DNA of 14,576 nt from Planctomycetaceae bacterium (GCA_024642765.1 JAHEAM010000033.1:1-14576), one strand, 5' to 3'. Shown: positions 5,465 through 13,022, numbered from the stretch's first letter. Numbers and translations: made by a program. Notes: generated by a model from the letters alone, not told the origin.

Positions 5465-8080
5465 TTACTCCGGAAGACTTGGCAATGGAGTCGAGAATGT
5501 AGAGCTTCGCGCCAATTCAATCAACTGGCCATCAAATTGAAATACGACTCGATAGGGAATTGGCTCATTGACCATTCCTTCCACGGTACCTGCCTGTTCA
5601 AGTGCGATCAAACGAAATGCCTGGAGTGACTCCGTTTCCATTCGAATTTCGCGGGCTGCGTCTTTTGTTTTCGTTTTCATACCGTACGGCGCGTTGGCAG
5701 CTGCCTGTTGGGCCTGGTCACTCTTGACGACCATCTGTTCGTAATGCAAGTTCAACGCAGCAACCGCCTCGCTCAACGTCCGAGGCTTCATCGTGAATAC
5801 TTCATTTCCATTTCGGGCTTGGACATCGATTCGAAAGTCAACACGCGATTTGATTTCAGTCGCGATCGAAATCCAACAAAACTGCTCGGAAGTTGGCTCT
5901 CCAAAAACGATTGCCGCCGGTTGTCGATTTGCTTGCTCAGGATTGACCCAACTTCCCTTGGGCCACTTTTCTGCATTCAATTCGCCTGGTTCGAAGCGAA
6001 CGGTATCTGACGCGGGCATCCACTCCAAACCAAGATAACCTTTTTCGGAAAACGTTTTCTCGTTGATCTTCAAATCATCGAGCACCACTGGTTTCCGCAG
6101 AGCAATTGTTTTCGCCTCGGCACCTTGGGCGACGAACAACGCGGTGTTCACTAAGTAGTTGTGATTGCCGTTGTCGTCTAACTCAGCGTCCCACGCATAT
6201 TGCAAGGCACCATCAACAATAGAAAACGAACCGACCTTGGCGAATTCTGCCTCTTCGTCGCGTTTGCTATAAAACAACTCCCAAACTTCAGGAGCGGAAT
6301 TCGCTATTCGTAATTCGAAAAAATTTGTTCCTTTGCCAACATATTTACTGGAATATTTCAATTCCACAGTTAATTTATCCAACGAACCAATCCCGATCTT
6401 GCCAATCGTTTGCGGCGAGGTAGTTTCGCTCGATTTCAGATCGATCGCCACAGGCAAATCCGCAATCGAGACAATTGACGCGGCAGGTGCGTTCTCCTGG
6501 GGAGTCACTCGTATTGGTGAATTGTTTCCGCCAGAATTGGTTTCAGCGGCGATTGTTTCGTTTTTAGTTTCAACTGTGGAACCTGCCGTTAATGGCATTT
6601 TAAACGGATCCTTTTTCTCTTTTTCTTGAGCGATGCTCTTAATCGCAGGCGAATCGTTCGTTTGCACAACCGGCTCACTGACAGCAGGCAAAACAACTGT
6701 TGCCTGCGGCTCAACTATTTGGGATTCGCTTTCGACTGTCTTCTTTGTTTCGTCTTGGATTTCGATCGTCTTGGACTCGCCTTCCGTATTCTTTTTGGAC
6801 TCGCCTTCCATGTTTTTTAATGAGGATGCATTTGGTGTCTTCGGAACGGTGGAGGAATCATTTGGCAAGTCTTCGAACATAATTCGCTTCGTCGATTGCG
6901 TTTTAGCGTTCTCCTTATTTGCTAATTCCGTTCCAGCTTTTTTTGCGTTCAACAAATACCAAGTTGAAAATCCGGCAAGAGTCAACAAAACCGCACTGAA
7001 CACAATGCCGCCAACTATCAGTGTGCGACGATCTCTCCTGTCATCGCTTGATTTGGATTTCAATTTAGTCGATTTTTCATTTGGAGTTCCCACGCTGCGC
7101 GCAGGCAGAGCAGGTCGAATTGCTGCACCCGGTTCACTTTGTGTTTCGCTAAATCCAGTTGGATTAATGTCGGATTCCACTGGCTCCATTGTGTAATCGT
7201 TTACTTTGCTCCCACCTTCTCGCTCAAGTCGCCACTGAGCTGTCTTTTCGACAAGGCGATCGAGGGCTTGAGCAGAACGCGGCATCTGTACGATGGCACC
7301 AAGAATTTGTGTGTCCCCGTTTCGCCCAAAAACACTCTCCATAATGTCGCCGCAAACGCCCTGTATGCCCACACGATCAATCATGCCAAATTCGCGGGAT
7401 TGCGCAAGCTCGGAATCGTTTTCCTTCAAAACGCTTTTTCGCAGCTCATTGGCGATCAGGTCGAGGATTTGAATCTGCCCATGGCTGTTGACCCAAATAT
7501 TTTTCTCAGTGATCGTGCCGTGTTCAATTTTCATGTCGTGTAAAAACTTAACTGCTGACGCCATCTCATCAATGAACCCAATCGCTTGATCTTGCGACAG
7601 CGACTGCAAATCCATTTCGCAGATTGGCATACCATCAACAAATTCTTGGATGACAAAATAATTCCCCTTCTCAGCACTTACATCGTAAACGTGAGCCAAG
7701 TTGGAATGGTCGATTTGCGACAACTGATTCGCGGTGCGGATGAATGCTCGGAAGTTATCAGACTTGGCATCAAAGTCAGAAGGCAAAAACTGCAAAACGA
7801 CTTTTCGCGAAAGTGACGCGTGGATCGCCAGAAAACGTCGGCCAATTTCGTTTTTCTCAAGACTCTCAAGTAAAACGTAGCTACCGATCTTGAGTTGGCT
7901 GCGACCTGCCAATAATGATTTTGCTTGCCATTCCGTCAACTGTCCCAAATTCACCAAATGTTTTGCAGCGTAACGAGGATCGCCCTTACCAGCAGAAAGG
8001 GCCCGTGTGATTTGCTCGTCTTTGAGCAACCCACTTTCACGCAATCTGTTTTCAAATTCATCGACTCGACTATTCGACAT
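5465..8080 (-). CDS. Membrane-anchored Ser/Thr pseudokinase, planctomycete type (871 aa)
   Basis: The ATG at 8080 (MSNSRVDEFE) is preferred; a TTG 12 codons upstream is also in frame. Residues about 1-65 form the short helical module that precedes many planctomycete kinases and lead into IGSYVLLE. The kinase-like fold follows to about residue 290, but key positions are changed. The glycine loop is missing (ESLEKNEIGRRF), the VAIK lysine is replaced (KVVLQFLP, Gln97), HRDLKPxN reads HGTITEKN (187-194), and DFG reads DLI (207-209). The C-lobe looks short, with no APE motif. So it is very probably catalytically dead. A basic DDRRDRR stretch precedes one membrane helix (about 354-377). A Lys/Glu/Ser/Thr-rich linker contains an 8-residue repeat (GESKKNTE), and about 300 residues of unrecognised, beta-rich-looking sequence follow, predicted to be outside the cytoplasm. 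It ends 8 bp before argC. Confidence 0.85.
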   Translation of the reverse strand: MSNSRVDEFENRLRESGLLKDEQITRALSAGKGDPRYAAKHLVNLGQLTEWQAKSLLAGRSQLKIGSYVLLESLEKNEIGRRFLAIHASLSRKVVLQFLPSDFDAKSDNFRAFIRTANQLSQIDHSNLAHVYDVSAEKGNYFVIQEFVDGMPICEMDLQSLSQDQAIGFIDEMASAVKFLHDMKIEHGTITEKNIWVNSHGQIQILDLIANELRKSVLKENDSELAQSREFGMIDRVGIQGVCGDIMESVFGRNGDTQILGAIVQMPRSAQALDRLVEKTAQWRLEREGGSKVNDYTMEPVESDINPTGFSETQSEPGAAIRPALPARSVGTPNEKSTKLKSKSSDDRRDRRTLIVGGIVFSAVLLTLAGFSTWYLLNAKKAGTELANKENAKTQSTKRIMFEDLPNDSSTVPKTPNASSLKNMEGESKKNTEGESKTIEIQDETKKTVESESQIVEPQATVVLPAVSEPVVQTNDSPAIKSIAQEKEKKDPFKMPLTAGSTVETKNETIAAETNSGGNNSPIRVTPQENAPAASIVSIADLPVAIDLKSSETTSPQTIGKIGIGSLDKLTVELKYSSKYVGKGTNFFELRIANSAPEVWELFYSKRDEEAEFAKVGSFSIVDGALQYAWDAELDDNGNHNYLVNTALFVAQGAEAKTIALRKPVVLDDLKINEKTFSEKGYLGLEWMPASDTVRFEPGELNAEKWPKGSWVNPEQANRQPAAIVFGEPTSEQFCWISIATEIKSRVDFRIDVQARNGNEVFTMKPRTLSEAVAALNLHYEQMVVKSDQAQQAAANAPYGMKTKTKDAAREIRMETESLQAFRLIALEQAGTVEGMVNEPIPYRVVFQFDGQLIELARSSTFSTPLPSLPE

Positions 8081-8378
8081 AATCAACGAACCTTGGTTTA
8101 AAATTTTGGTCGTCAAACCATGTAAAAAATCGTTTTACAACAATCGGACACGGAGAAAACGCTTCGATTTATCGGTTGGTTGGCAAAACGACGGGAGGTG
8201 GCACAGCCCCGGTAATCATAAACCATTATCTGGCGAATTTCAGCTCGCTTCGGTGCTTTTCGCCGTTTCTTTTTGTTTGCGTTTGGACAACAACCGCCTT
8301 ACTACAACGAGTGGCCCCCTGAGTTAGGCGACGACGAAAAAAACTAATTACTAGCTAAGATACTGTTCGATTCGTCTA
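8081..8378 (-). promoter_or_regulatory. korB-pseudokinase gap with an inverted repeat at 8121-8139
   Basis: This 298-bp gap probably holds the promoter of the pseudokinase-argCJ unit. The clear element is TGTAAAA-N5-TTTTACA at 8121-8139, a perfect 7-bp inverted repeat ending about 40 bp before the ATG at 8080. It is placed and spaced like the repeat before ileS. A run of seven T on the minus strand shortly after the korB stop has no good stem before it, so I do not call a terminator. Short minus-strand frames of 16 and 38 codons in the gap look random. Confidence 0.35.
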
Positions 8379-9389
8379 TCAGACGACCGTCCAAGTATCA
8401 CCCGAATTAAACAGCGAATTGAGATCGCCAATTCCTTTTTTCTTTTGCGCCAAATCGATCTGGTCAGCCATCTGCGTTTCATACGATTCTCTTTCGACAC
8501 AACGGAACACTCCGATCGGTTCAGGAAACGCAGGGTAACGCATTCGACTAAGCAAATAGGCAAGGGCAGGGGATTCAGCTTTCTCGTCATGGAACAACAA
8601 ATCGTCCGTCGCAGTCTTGTCGAGCGACACGATCTCTGGCTGAAATCCGATCAACCGCACGCCTTGTTTTCCATCATCGAACACTAGCGGTTTGCCGTGT
8701 TCCAATTCGATCGTGTTTTGGCCCCGAACCGCTTTCTCCTTCGCATAATCCCAAACGCCATCGTTGAATACATTGCAGTTCTGGTAAACCTCAACAAACG
8801 AAGTGCCTTTATGGGCAGCGGCGCGGGTCAACATCTCACCCAAGTGCTGGATATTCGAATCCACGGAACGCGCCACAAACGTCGCCTCAGCCGCCAATGC
8901 AACTGAAATTGGGTTTAGCGGAAAATCCAACGAGCCCATCGGCGTGCTCTTGGTGATTTTCCCCATCGGTGACGTCGGCGAATACTGGCCTTTGGTCAAT
9001 CCATAAATGCTGTTGTTGAAAAGGATAATATTCAGGTCAACATTGCGACGCATCAAATGCAAAAAATGGTTGCCGCCAATACTCAGTGAGTCACCATCAC
9101 CTGTGATCACCCACACACTTAAATCCGGTCGCGTGCACTTAAGCCCCGTCGCAAAAGCGGGTGCACGACCGTGAATACTGTGAATGCCATAGGTATTCAT
9201 GTAGTAGGGAAAGCGACTTGAACAGCCAATACCCGAAATAAAAACGGTTTGCTCGCGTGGCACGCCCAGCGTCGGCAAAATCTTTTTCATCTGTGCGAGT
9301 ATCGAATAGTCCCCGCAGCCGGGACACCAACGAATATCTTGGTCCGACGCAAAATCAGTTGCCTTCAATACAGGAAGATCTGTCGCCAT
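8379..9389 (-). CDS. korB: 2-oxoacid (2-oxoglutarate):ferredoxin oxidoreductase, beta subunit
   Basis: The TPP-binding half of the enzyme that converts 2-oxoglutarate + CoA to succinyl-CoA + CO2 with ferredoxin, reversible under reducing conditions. The 336 residues show WCPGCGDYSI (21-30), GIGCSSRFPYY (53-63), the TPP/Mg motif ITGDGDSLSIGGNH (95-108) and NNSIYGLTKGQ (125-135). Cys22, Cys25, Cys56 and Cys205 have the spacing of the four [4Fe-4S] ligands known in KorB-type beta subunits, so the cluster should be present. It follows korA after 70 bp in the same direction; only a weak GAGA stretch serves as ribosome binding site. No separate ferredoxin-like subunit is nearby, which fits the two-subunit KorAB class. 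Specificity for 2-oxoglutarate over pyruvate is inferred from the family. Confidence 0.92.
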   Translation of the reverse strand: MATDLPVLKATDFASDQDIRWCPGCGDYSILAQMKKILPTLGVPREQTVFISGIGCSSRFPYYMNTYGIHSIHGRAPAFATGLKCTRPDLSVWVITGDGDSLSIGGNHFLHLMRRNVDLNIILFNNSIYGLTKGQYSPTSPMGKITKSTPMGSLDFPLNPISVALAAEATFVARSVDSNIQHLGEMLTRAAAHKGTSFVEVYQNCNVFNDGVWDYAKEKAVRGQNTIELEHGKPLVFDDGKQGVRLIGFQPEIVSLDKTATDDLLFHDEKAESPALAYLLSRMRYPAFPEPIGVFRCVERESYETQMADQIDLAQKKKGIGDLNSLFNSGDTWTVV

Positions 9390-9459
9390 TTATTTATCTC
9401 GAATTTCAATAGTTGTTAACATTTTTATTTGCATTTGCTCAGTTGGCACGATTGCCCGA

Positions 9460-11316
9460 TCAACCCATCCGCTCGATCTCGTCGAAAATTTCCGTTACCG
9501 AAAAAGGCTTGCCTTGAACTTTGTTCAAACCGGTCGCCTTCACATCAAATTGACTGTTAATCAACATCCGCAATTGGCCAGAATTCCACTCAGGAATCAA
9601 AACACGATCGAACTGAGCGATAATGTCTTTCAAGTTCTTGGGAAACGGATTGAGCCACCTCAAGTGCACGTGCCCCACACTTTTTCCGCTGGCAATAGCG
9701 CGTTCGCACGCGGTATGGCACGCACCGTAGGTACCTCCCCAACTGAGCACAAGCAACCCCGAATCCGAACCTTTGACCTCGGCGAGTGCAATCACATTGG
9801 CAACATTCGCAACTTTTTTCGCTCGAGTGTTCACCATGTGTTGGTGGTTGACCGGATCATAACTGACGTTGCCAGTGCCATCTTCTTTTTCCAATCCGCC
9901 GATGCGATGCATCAGGCCAGGAGTACCTGGAATCGCCCAAGGTCTGGCCAAATTTTCGTCTCGTTGGTAGGGCAAGAATGGTGAGCCGTTTTGTGCTGTG
10001 GGATGTGCAACGTTGATCGGATCCATTATTGACACGTCTGGAATAAGCCAGGGTTCAGCACCGTTCGCGATGTAGCCGTCCGACAGCAAAACGACCGGAG
10101 TCATGAATTGGGTTGATATACGCCAGGCTTCAATAGCCGCGTCAAAACAATCGGCAGGGCTGCGGGCAGCGATGATCGGCAATGGTGACTCGCCATTCCT
10201 TCCGAACATCACCATTAACAAATCCGATTGCTCGGTTTTCGTTGGCAAACCCGTACTCGGCCCACCGCGTTGCACATCGACTACGATCAGAGGAAGCTCC
10301 AACATGACGGCTAGGCCCATGCCTTCACCCTTGAGTGCAATGCCTGGTCCACTACTTGTCGTCACTCCCATCGAGCCGCCGAAAGACGCCCCTATGATCG
10401 AACAAATAGCAGCTATTTCATCTTCCGCTTGAAACGTTTTGACGCCGAAGTTTTTGTACTTGCTCAATTCGTGCAAGATATCACTTGCTGGGGTGATTGG
10501 ATAACTTCCAAGAAAAAGTGTTTTCCCACTCAGCTGCGCCGCGGTCATCAATCCCCAGGCCAACGCTTGATTACCCATAATGTTGCGATAGGTTCCCGGC
10601 TTTAACTTGGCAGCAGGGACCTGAAATGTGGATGCGAAATGCTCCGTTGTCTCGCCAAAATTCCAACCCGACATCAACGCTGCCCGATTCGCCGCTTGTA
10701 CGTCAGGTTTGTTTTTGAATTTGGAATCGATGAATCTCAGCGTTGGATTTACATCGCGGCCATACAGCCAAAAAACCAAACCCATTGCGAAAAAATTCTT
10801 GCACTGATCAGCCTCTTTCACGGACAACCCGGTGCCCTCGACGGCCTTCCTAGTCAAAGTGGTCATCTGAACTTCAATCACCCGAAAGTTTTTTAGCAAG
10901 TCCGTTTGTCGCGGGTCCTTTTCGAGCTTGGCTAACTTCAAGTCCTTTGCCTCGAAGCTATCTGAGTTTAAGATAACGATCCCCGCTGGCTTAAGATCGG
11001 AAATATTTGTCACCAATGCCGCGGGATTCATCGCCACTAAGACATCAAGTCCATCGCCGGGAGTAAAGATCTCCTCAGACGCAAAGTGAACCTGGTAGCC
11101 GCTCACGCCCGCTCGTGTTCCACGCGGTGCTCGAATTTCTGCTGGGAAGTCTGGGAAGGTCGCGACATCATTTCCAGCCAAGGCGGAAACACTCGTCAAC
11201 TGCGATCCCAATAACTGCATCCCATCGCCAGAATCGCCCACCAACCGAACGGTTACACCTGCAAGTTGCTGCTGGGGTTTGTGAGACGTTAAGAACTCGC
11301 TCGAAGTTTCTGTCAT
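9460..11316 (-). CDS. korA: 2-oxoacid:ferredoxin oxidoreductase, fused gamma-alpha subunit
   Basis: The partner of KorB. At 618 residues it is the two-domain form. The gamma domain (about 20-210) has VRLVGDSGDGMQ (23-34) and the FPAEIRAPRGTRAGVSGYQVHF stretch. The alpha domain (about 245 to the end) has GNQALAWG, the substrate/CoA-region motif YPITPAS (272-278), QAEDEIAA and TSSGPGIALKGEG, followed by QRGGPSTGLPTKTEQSDL. All are hallmarks of KorA/2-oxoglutarate oxidoreductase rather than the four-subunit pyruvate enzyme. The ATG at 11316 is taken because the frame begins naturally there, though no Shine-Dalgarno is visible (ACCAAACAC-ATG). It is the first gene of the minus-strand run and is divergent from ndk across a 288-bp gap holding several inverted repeats. 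Confidence 0.93.
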   Translation of the reverse strand: MTETSSEFLTSHKPQQQLAGVTVRLVGDSGDGMQLLGSQLTSVSALAGNDVATFPDFPAEIRAPRGTRAGVSGYQVHFASEEIFTPGDGLDVLVAMNPAALVTNISDLKPAGIVILNSDSFEAKDLKLAKLEKDPRQTDLLKNFRVIEVQMTTLTRKAVEGTGLSVKEADQCKNFFAMGLVFWLYGRDVNPTLRFIDSKFKNKPDVQAANRAALMSGWNFGETTEHFASTFQVPAAKLKPGTYRNIMGNQALAWGLMTAAQLSGKTLFLGSYPITPASDILHELSKYKNFGVKTFQAEDEIAAICSIIGASFGGSMGVTTSSGPGIALKGEGMGLAVMLELPLIVVDVQRGGPSTGLPTKTEQSDLLMVMFGRNGESPLPIIAARSPADCFDAAIEAWRISTQFMTPVVLLSDGYIANGAEPWLIPDVSIMDPINVAHPTAQNGSPFLPYQRDENLARPWAIPGTPGLMHRIGGLEKEDGTGNVSYDPVNHQHMVNTRAKKVANVANVIALAEVKGSDSGLLVLSWGGTYGACHTACERAIASGKSVGHVHLRWLNPFPKNLKDIIAQFDRVLIPEWNSGQLRMLINSQFDVKATGLNKVQGKPFSVTEIFDEIERMG

Positions 11317-11604
11317 GTGTTTGGTTCAGTGCAATGAGTTGCGATCATCTGGCGGTGCAAAAGCAAATGCTCTTCTCAAATCGGGGCATCGCACAGGAAA
11401 AACGTTTAGTTTGGCATACACCCCCCGTTTTCGAAAGGGGGAAAACTCTGCTAAAATCCCGTGCTTTTCAATGTTGAAAACCAAGCCGCCAACAACCTTT
11501 TGGGGCAGGCATTTTAGTTTTACAATTTTCAGCGATCAGATTCCTCTGCAATCAAGTTGCAACGTTTGGTCGGTTTCCGTACTCGATTCCTAAGGACTTT
11601 TCAA
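11317..11604. promoter_or_regulatory. Divergent korA/ndk control region with clustered inverted repeats
   Basis: This gap must hold the promoters of both korA (minus) and ndk (plus). Visible elements are a C-run/G-run hairpin, CCCCC...GGGGG (11422-11441), with inner TTT/AAA pairs; an overlapping inverted repeat, GTTTTC-N8-GAAAAC (11427-11446); and a perfect 16-bp palindrome, TTTTCAA-TG-TTGAAAA (11465-11480). Between them TGCTAAAAT (11449-11457) reads as an extended -10 on the plus strand. The close packing of repeats around a possible -10 suggests repressor or activator sites. No minus-strand promoter for korA stands out clearly. Confidence 0.4.
11498..11526 (+). promoter_or_regulatory. Alternative ndk promoter candidate
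   Basis: TTTTGG (11498-11503) and TACAAT (11521-11526) are 17 bp apart. The -10 box matches the sigma70 consensus at five of six positions, but the -35 box is weak. It would give a leader of about 70 nt before the ndk ATG. TGCTAAAAT at 11449-11457 is the other candidate. Confidence 0.3.
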
Positions 11605-12066
11605 ATGGAACGCACCCTAATTCTGCTAAAACCTGATTGTGTTCAACGCCGGTTGATCGGCCAAATCATCAGCCGTTTTGAAAACAAAGCTTTGAATATC
11701 GTGGCAATGAAACTCATGAAGGTCACTCCCGAACTTTCCCAAAAACACTACGCCGAACACGTCGAAAAACCATTTTACCCAGCCCTTGAGTCGTTCATTA
11801 CCGGTGCACCTGTCGTTGCCATGGTTCTCGAAGGCCTTGAGGCCATTCGTGTCGTTCGCGACATGTTGGGCAAAACAAATGGTTTGCAGGCGGCCGCGGG
11901 AACAATCCGAGGTGACTTCAGCAGCAGCCGACAAATGAACTTGGTTCATGCATCTGATGGACCTGAAGCAGCTGCTCGAGAAATCAACTTGTACTTCAAC
12001 GATTCCGAACTGTGCGGTTACGACGTCTGCCTTACGCCGTGGATGCGGACGAACGACGAAGCGTAA
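11605..12066 (+). CDS. ndk: Nucleoside diphosphate kinase
   Basis: Balances nucleoside triphosphate pools by moving the gamma phosphate of ATP to other NDPs through a phosphohistidine. The start is set at the ATG at 11605 (MERTLILLKPDCVQRRLIG), with AAGGA at 11592-11596 as ribosome binding site; an in-frame TTG 48 bp upstream would add 16 unrelated residues. At 153 residues the length is normal. Conserved features are TLILLKPD (4-11), the HYAEHVEKPFYP stretch (48-59), VAMVLEG (71-77), the GTIRGDF block (99-105) and the active-site His115 in NLVHASDG; the sequence matches the family throughout. It is the first gene of a short plus-strand unit, and the fmdB-type gene follows after 54 bp, so the two may be co-transcribed. 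Confidence 0.97.
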   Translation: MERTLILLKPDCVQRRLIGQIISRFENKALNIVAMKLMKVTPELSQKHYAEHVEKPFYPALESFITGAPVVAMVLEGLEAIRVVRDMLGKTNGLQAAAGTIRGDFSSSRQMNLVHASDGPEAAAREINLYFNDSELCGYDVCLTPWMRTNDEA

Positions 12067-12120
12067 TTGTTTTGCTGCGAGAAAGTGATCCTTTGATCAA
12101 AACAGCGAGTTGAAAATCTT

Positions 12121-12477
12121 ATGCCGACCTATGACTACATTTGTTCTGCCTGTGGTGAGCAAGTCGAAATTTTTCAAAAGATCACTGACGAGCCGGTAAA
12201 AAAATGCCCTGCCTGCAAGAAAAATAAACTTGTCAGGCAGTTCGGCACCGGTGCTGCAATTGTCTTCAAAGGTTCTGGATTTTATCAAACCGATTACCGC
12301 ACTGATTCCTACAAGAAGGGAGCGGAGTCCGATTCCAAATCGAGCTCCAATTCGGAAGGCAAATCTGGGGATGGAAAATCGGCTGAAAGCAAACCAGACT
12401 CGAAGAAGTCTGAAAAATCGGCGGAACCCAAATCGGACTCAAAACCCGAATCCAAACCGAAGCCCAAAAAAGACTAG
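12121..12477 (+). CDS. FmdB-type zinc-ribbon protein with charged low-complexity tail
   Basis: A member of the FmdB/putative regulatory zinc-ribbon family. The N-terminal part MPTYDYICSACG..F carries Cys8-x2-Cys11 and Cys29-x2-Cys32, followed by the usual QFGTGAAIVFKGSGFYQTDYR block (about 40-60) that ends this domain. The family is small and poorly understood; a regulatory or RNA/protein-binding role is often assumed. From about residue 66 to 118 the protein is almost entirely Lys, Ser, Glu, Asp and Pro (repeated SDSK, ESKP, SKPE), surely disordered. The DNA here is a degenerate repeat, so indels would be tolerated. A weak GAG 11 bases before the ATG is the only ribosome binding site seen. 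It lies 54 bp after ndk and is probably its operon partner. Confidence 0.88.
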   Translation: MPTYDYICSACGEQVEIFQKITDEPVKKCPACKKNKLVRQFGTGAAIVFKGSGFYQTDYRTDSYKKGAESDSKSSSNSEGKSGDGKSAESKPDSKKSEKSAEPKSDSKPESKPKPKKD

Positions 12478-12704
12478 ACGACTCTTTGTATCCCGTGGAC
12501 CGCGGTTTGAGCGAAACGACACACCAGGGTTTTATTTCCATCGGTATTAACCTTCTTGTCACCTGATTGGAATCGATAAAAATCTCTGGGCCCTTCCAAT
12601 AGTTAGTCACTAGCGCTCCTGCTACTTTGAATTTAGTTGCAATTGCGTTAGATTCATTACTGCAATTCGGGAAAAACAGGAGTGGCGAAAATGAAGTTTA
12701 TTGA
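12478..12704 (+). promoter_or_regulatory. Gap after the fmdB gene with candidate promoter and Shine-Dalgarno
   Basis: No gene or clear terminator was found after the fmdB stop. TTTGAA (12626-12631) and TAGATT (12649-12654) are 17 bp apart and could be a promoter. AGGAG (12678-12682) is a good Shine-Dalgarno 8 bases before an ATG at 12691, but that ATG opens only MKFIE before a stop that overlaps the next ATG (ATGA at 12705-12708). Confidence 0.3.
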
Positions 12705-12916
12705 ATGACCGGCGAGACTTTGACAAACGTTCTCAATGATGGCGAGCTCATGAACAGGATTTCGAGTCGGCGGGCGTCCACCACAACTCAATTGTCCGGA
12801 TCAACCAACAAGGCGATATCGAAGTTCGTCGACCTGCGAAGTGGGATGTTATTGGCGGACTACTTGGTAACTTCGAAGAACGCATCAAAAAGACGACTGG
12901 GTGCGACTGGGCCTAG
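12705..12916 (+). pseudogene. Small hypothetical gene, apparently frameshifted
   Basis: From 12740 to the TAG at 12914-12916 one frame reads as a clearly protein-like chain of about 58 residues. It includes EQDFESAGVHHNS, GDIEVRRPAKWD and VIGGLLGNFEERIKK, and ends in GCDWA. It has no start codon: a TGA stands just before it at 12737. Upstream, the ATG at 12705 in another frame gives MTGETLTNVLNDGELM, which would join it if one base were missing near 12741-12754, making a protein of about 70 residues. An alternative is an insertion just after the ATG at 12691 plus a nonsense TGA. No slippery heptamer was seen, so a disabling mutation or sequence error is likelier than programmed frameshifting. 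The product is unknown. If left unshifted, the frame from 12705 runs to 12926 as Ser/Arg-rich sequence that looks spurious. Confidence 0.5.
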
Positions 12917-12989
12917 CTCGCTATGAATCGGGCCGAATTAATTTCCAGCTTCAATTTTTTGTTGATAACAGCTAATAACAGACGTTCGA

Positions 12990-13022
12990 AGCCCCTCGAG
13001 GTCCCTCCGGAAGGTCGAGGCT
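12990..13022. repeat. GC-rich hairpin between convergent genes
   Basis: CCTCGA (12994-12999) pairs with TCGAGG (13015-13020) around a loop with further pairing potential (CCCT..CCGGAAGG). AG/CT can extend it outward across a CC bulge. It lies in the 191-bp gap between the small plus-strand gene and the minus-strand sugar kinase. No T tract follows on either strand, so it is not a classic intrinsic terminator. It may still end or stabilise either transcript. Apart from a weak 4-bp stem followed by T5 at 13088-13103 (plus), nothing else is seen in the gap. Confidence 0.35.

Noticed and set aside
6633..7196. 187-codon plus-strand frame opposite the pseudokinase gene
   Set aside because: Antisense to the low-complexity linker and membrane helix of a well-supported gene; its Phe/Leu/Ser bias is the mirror of Lys/Glu/Ser codons.
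8106..8222. Short minus-strand frames (16 and 38 codons) upstream of the pseudokinase gene, considered as leader peptides
   Set aside because: No ribosome binding site, no runs of a regulatory amino acid and no terminator/antiterminator pair downstream.
8338..8370. Possible terminator after korB (run of seven T on the minus strand)
   Set aside because: The sequence before the T run (CTTAGCTAGTAATTAG) gives only 3-4 weak pairs.
12740..12760. Programmed -1 frameshift joining the two halves of the small gene
   Set aside because: No X-XXY-YYZ slippery heptamer or downstream stem was found; a simple indel explains it better.
12994..13020. SRP-RNA-like GGAA loop (CCTCCGGAAGG)
   Set aside because: The conserved asymmetric internal loop flanking the GGAA tetraloop of bacterial SRP RNA is missing.
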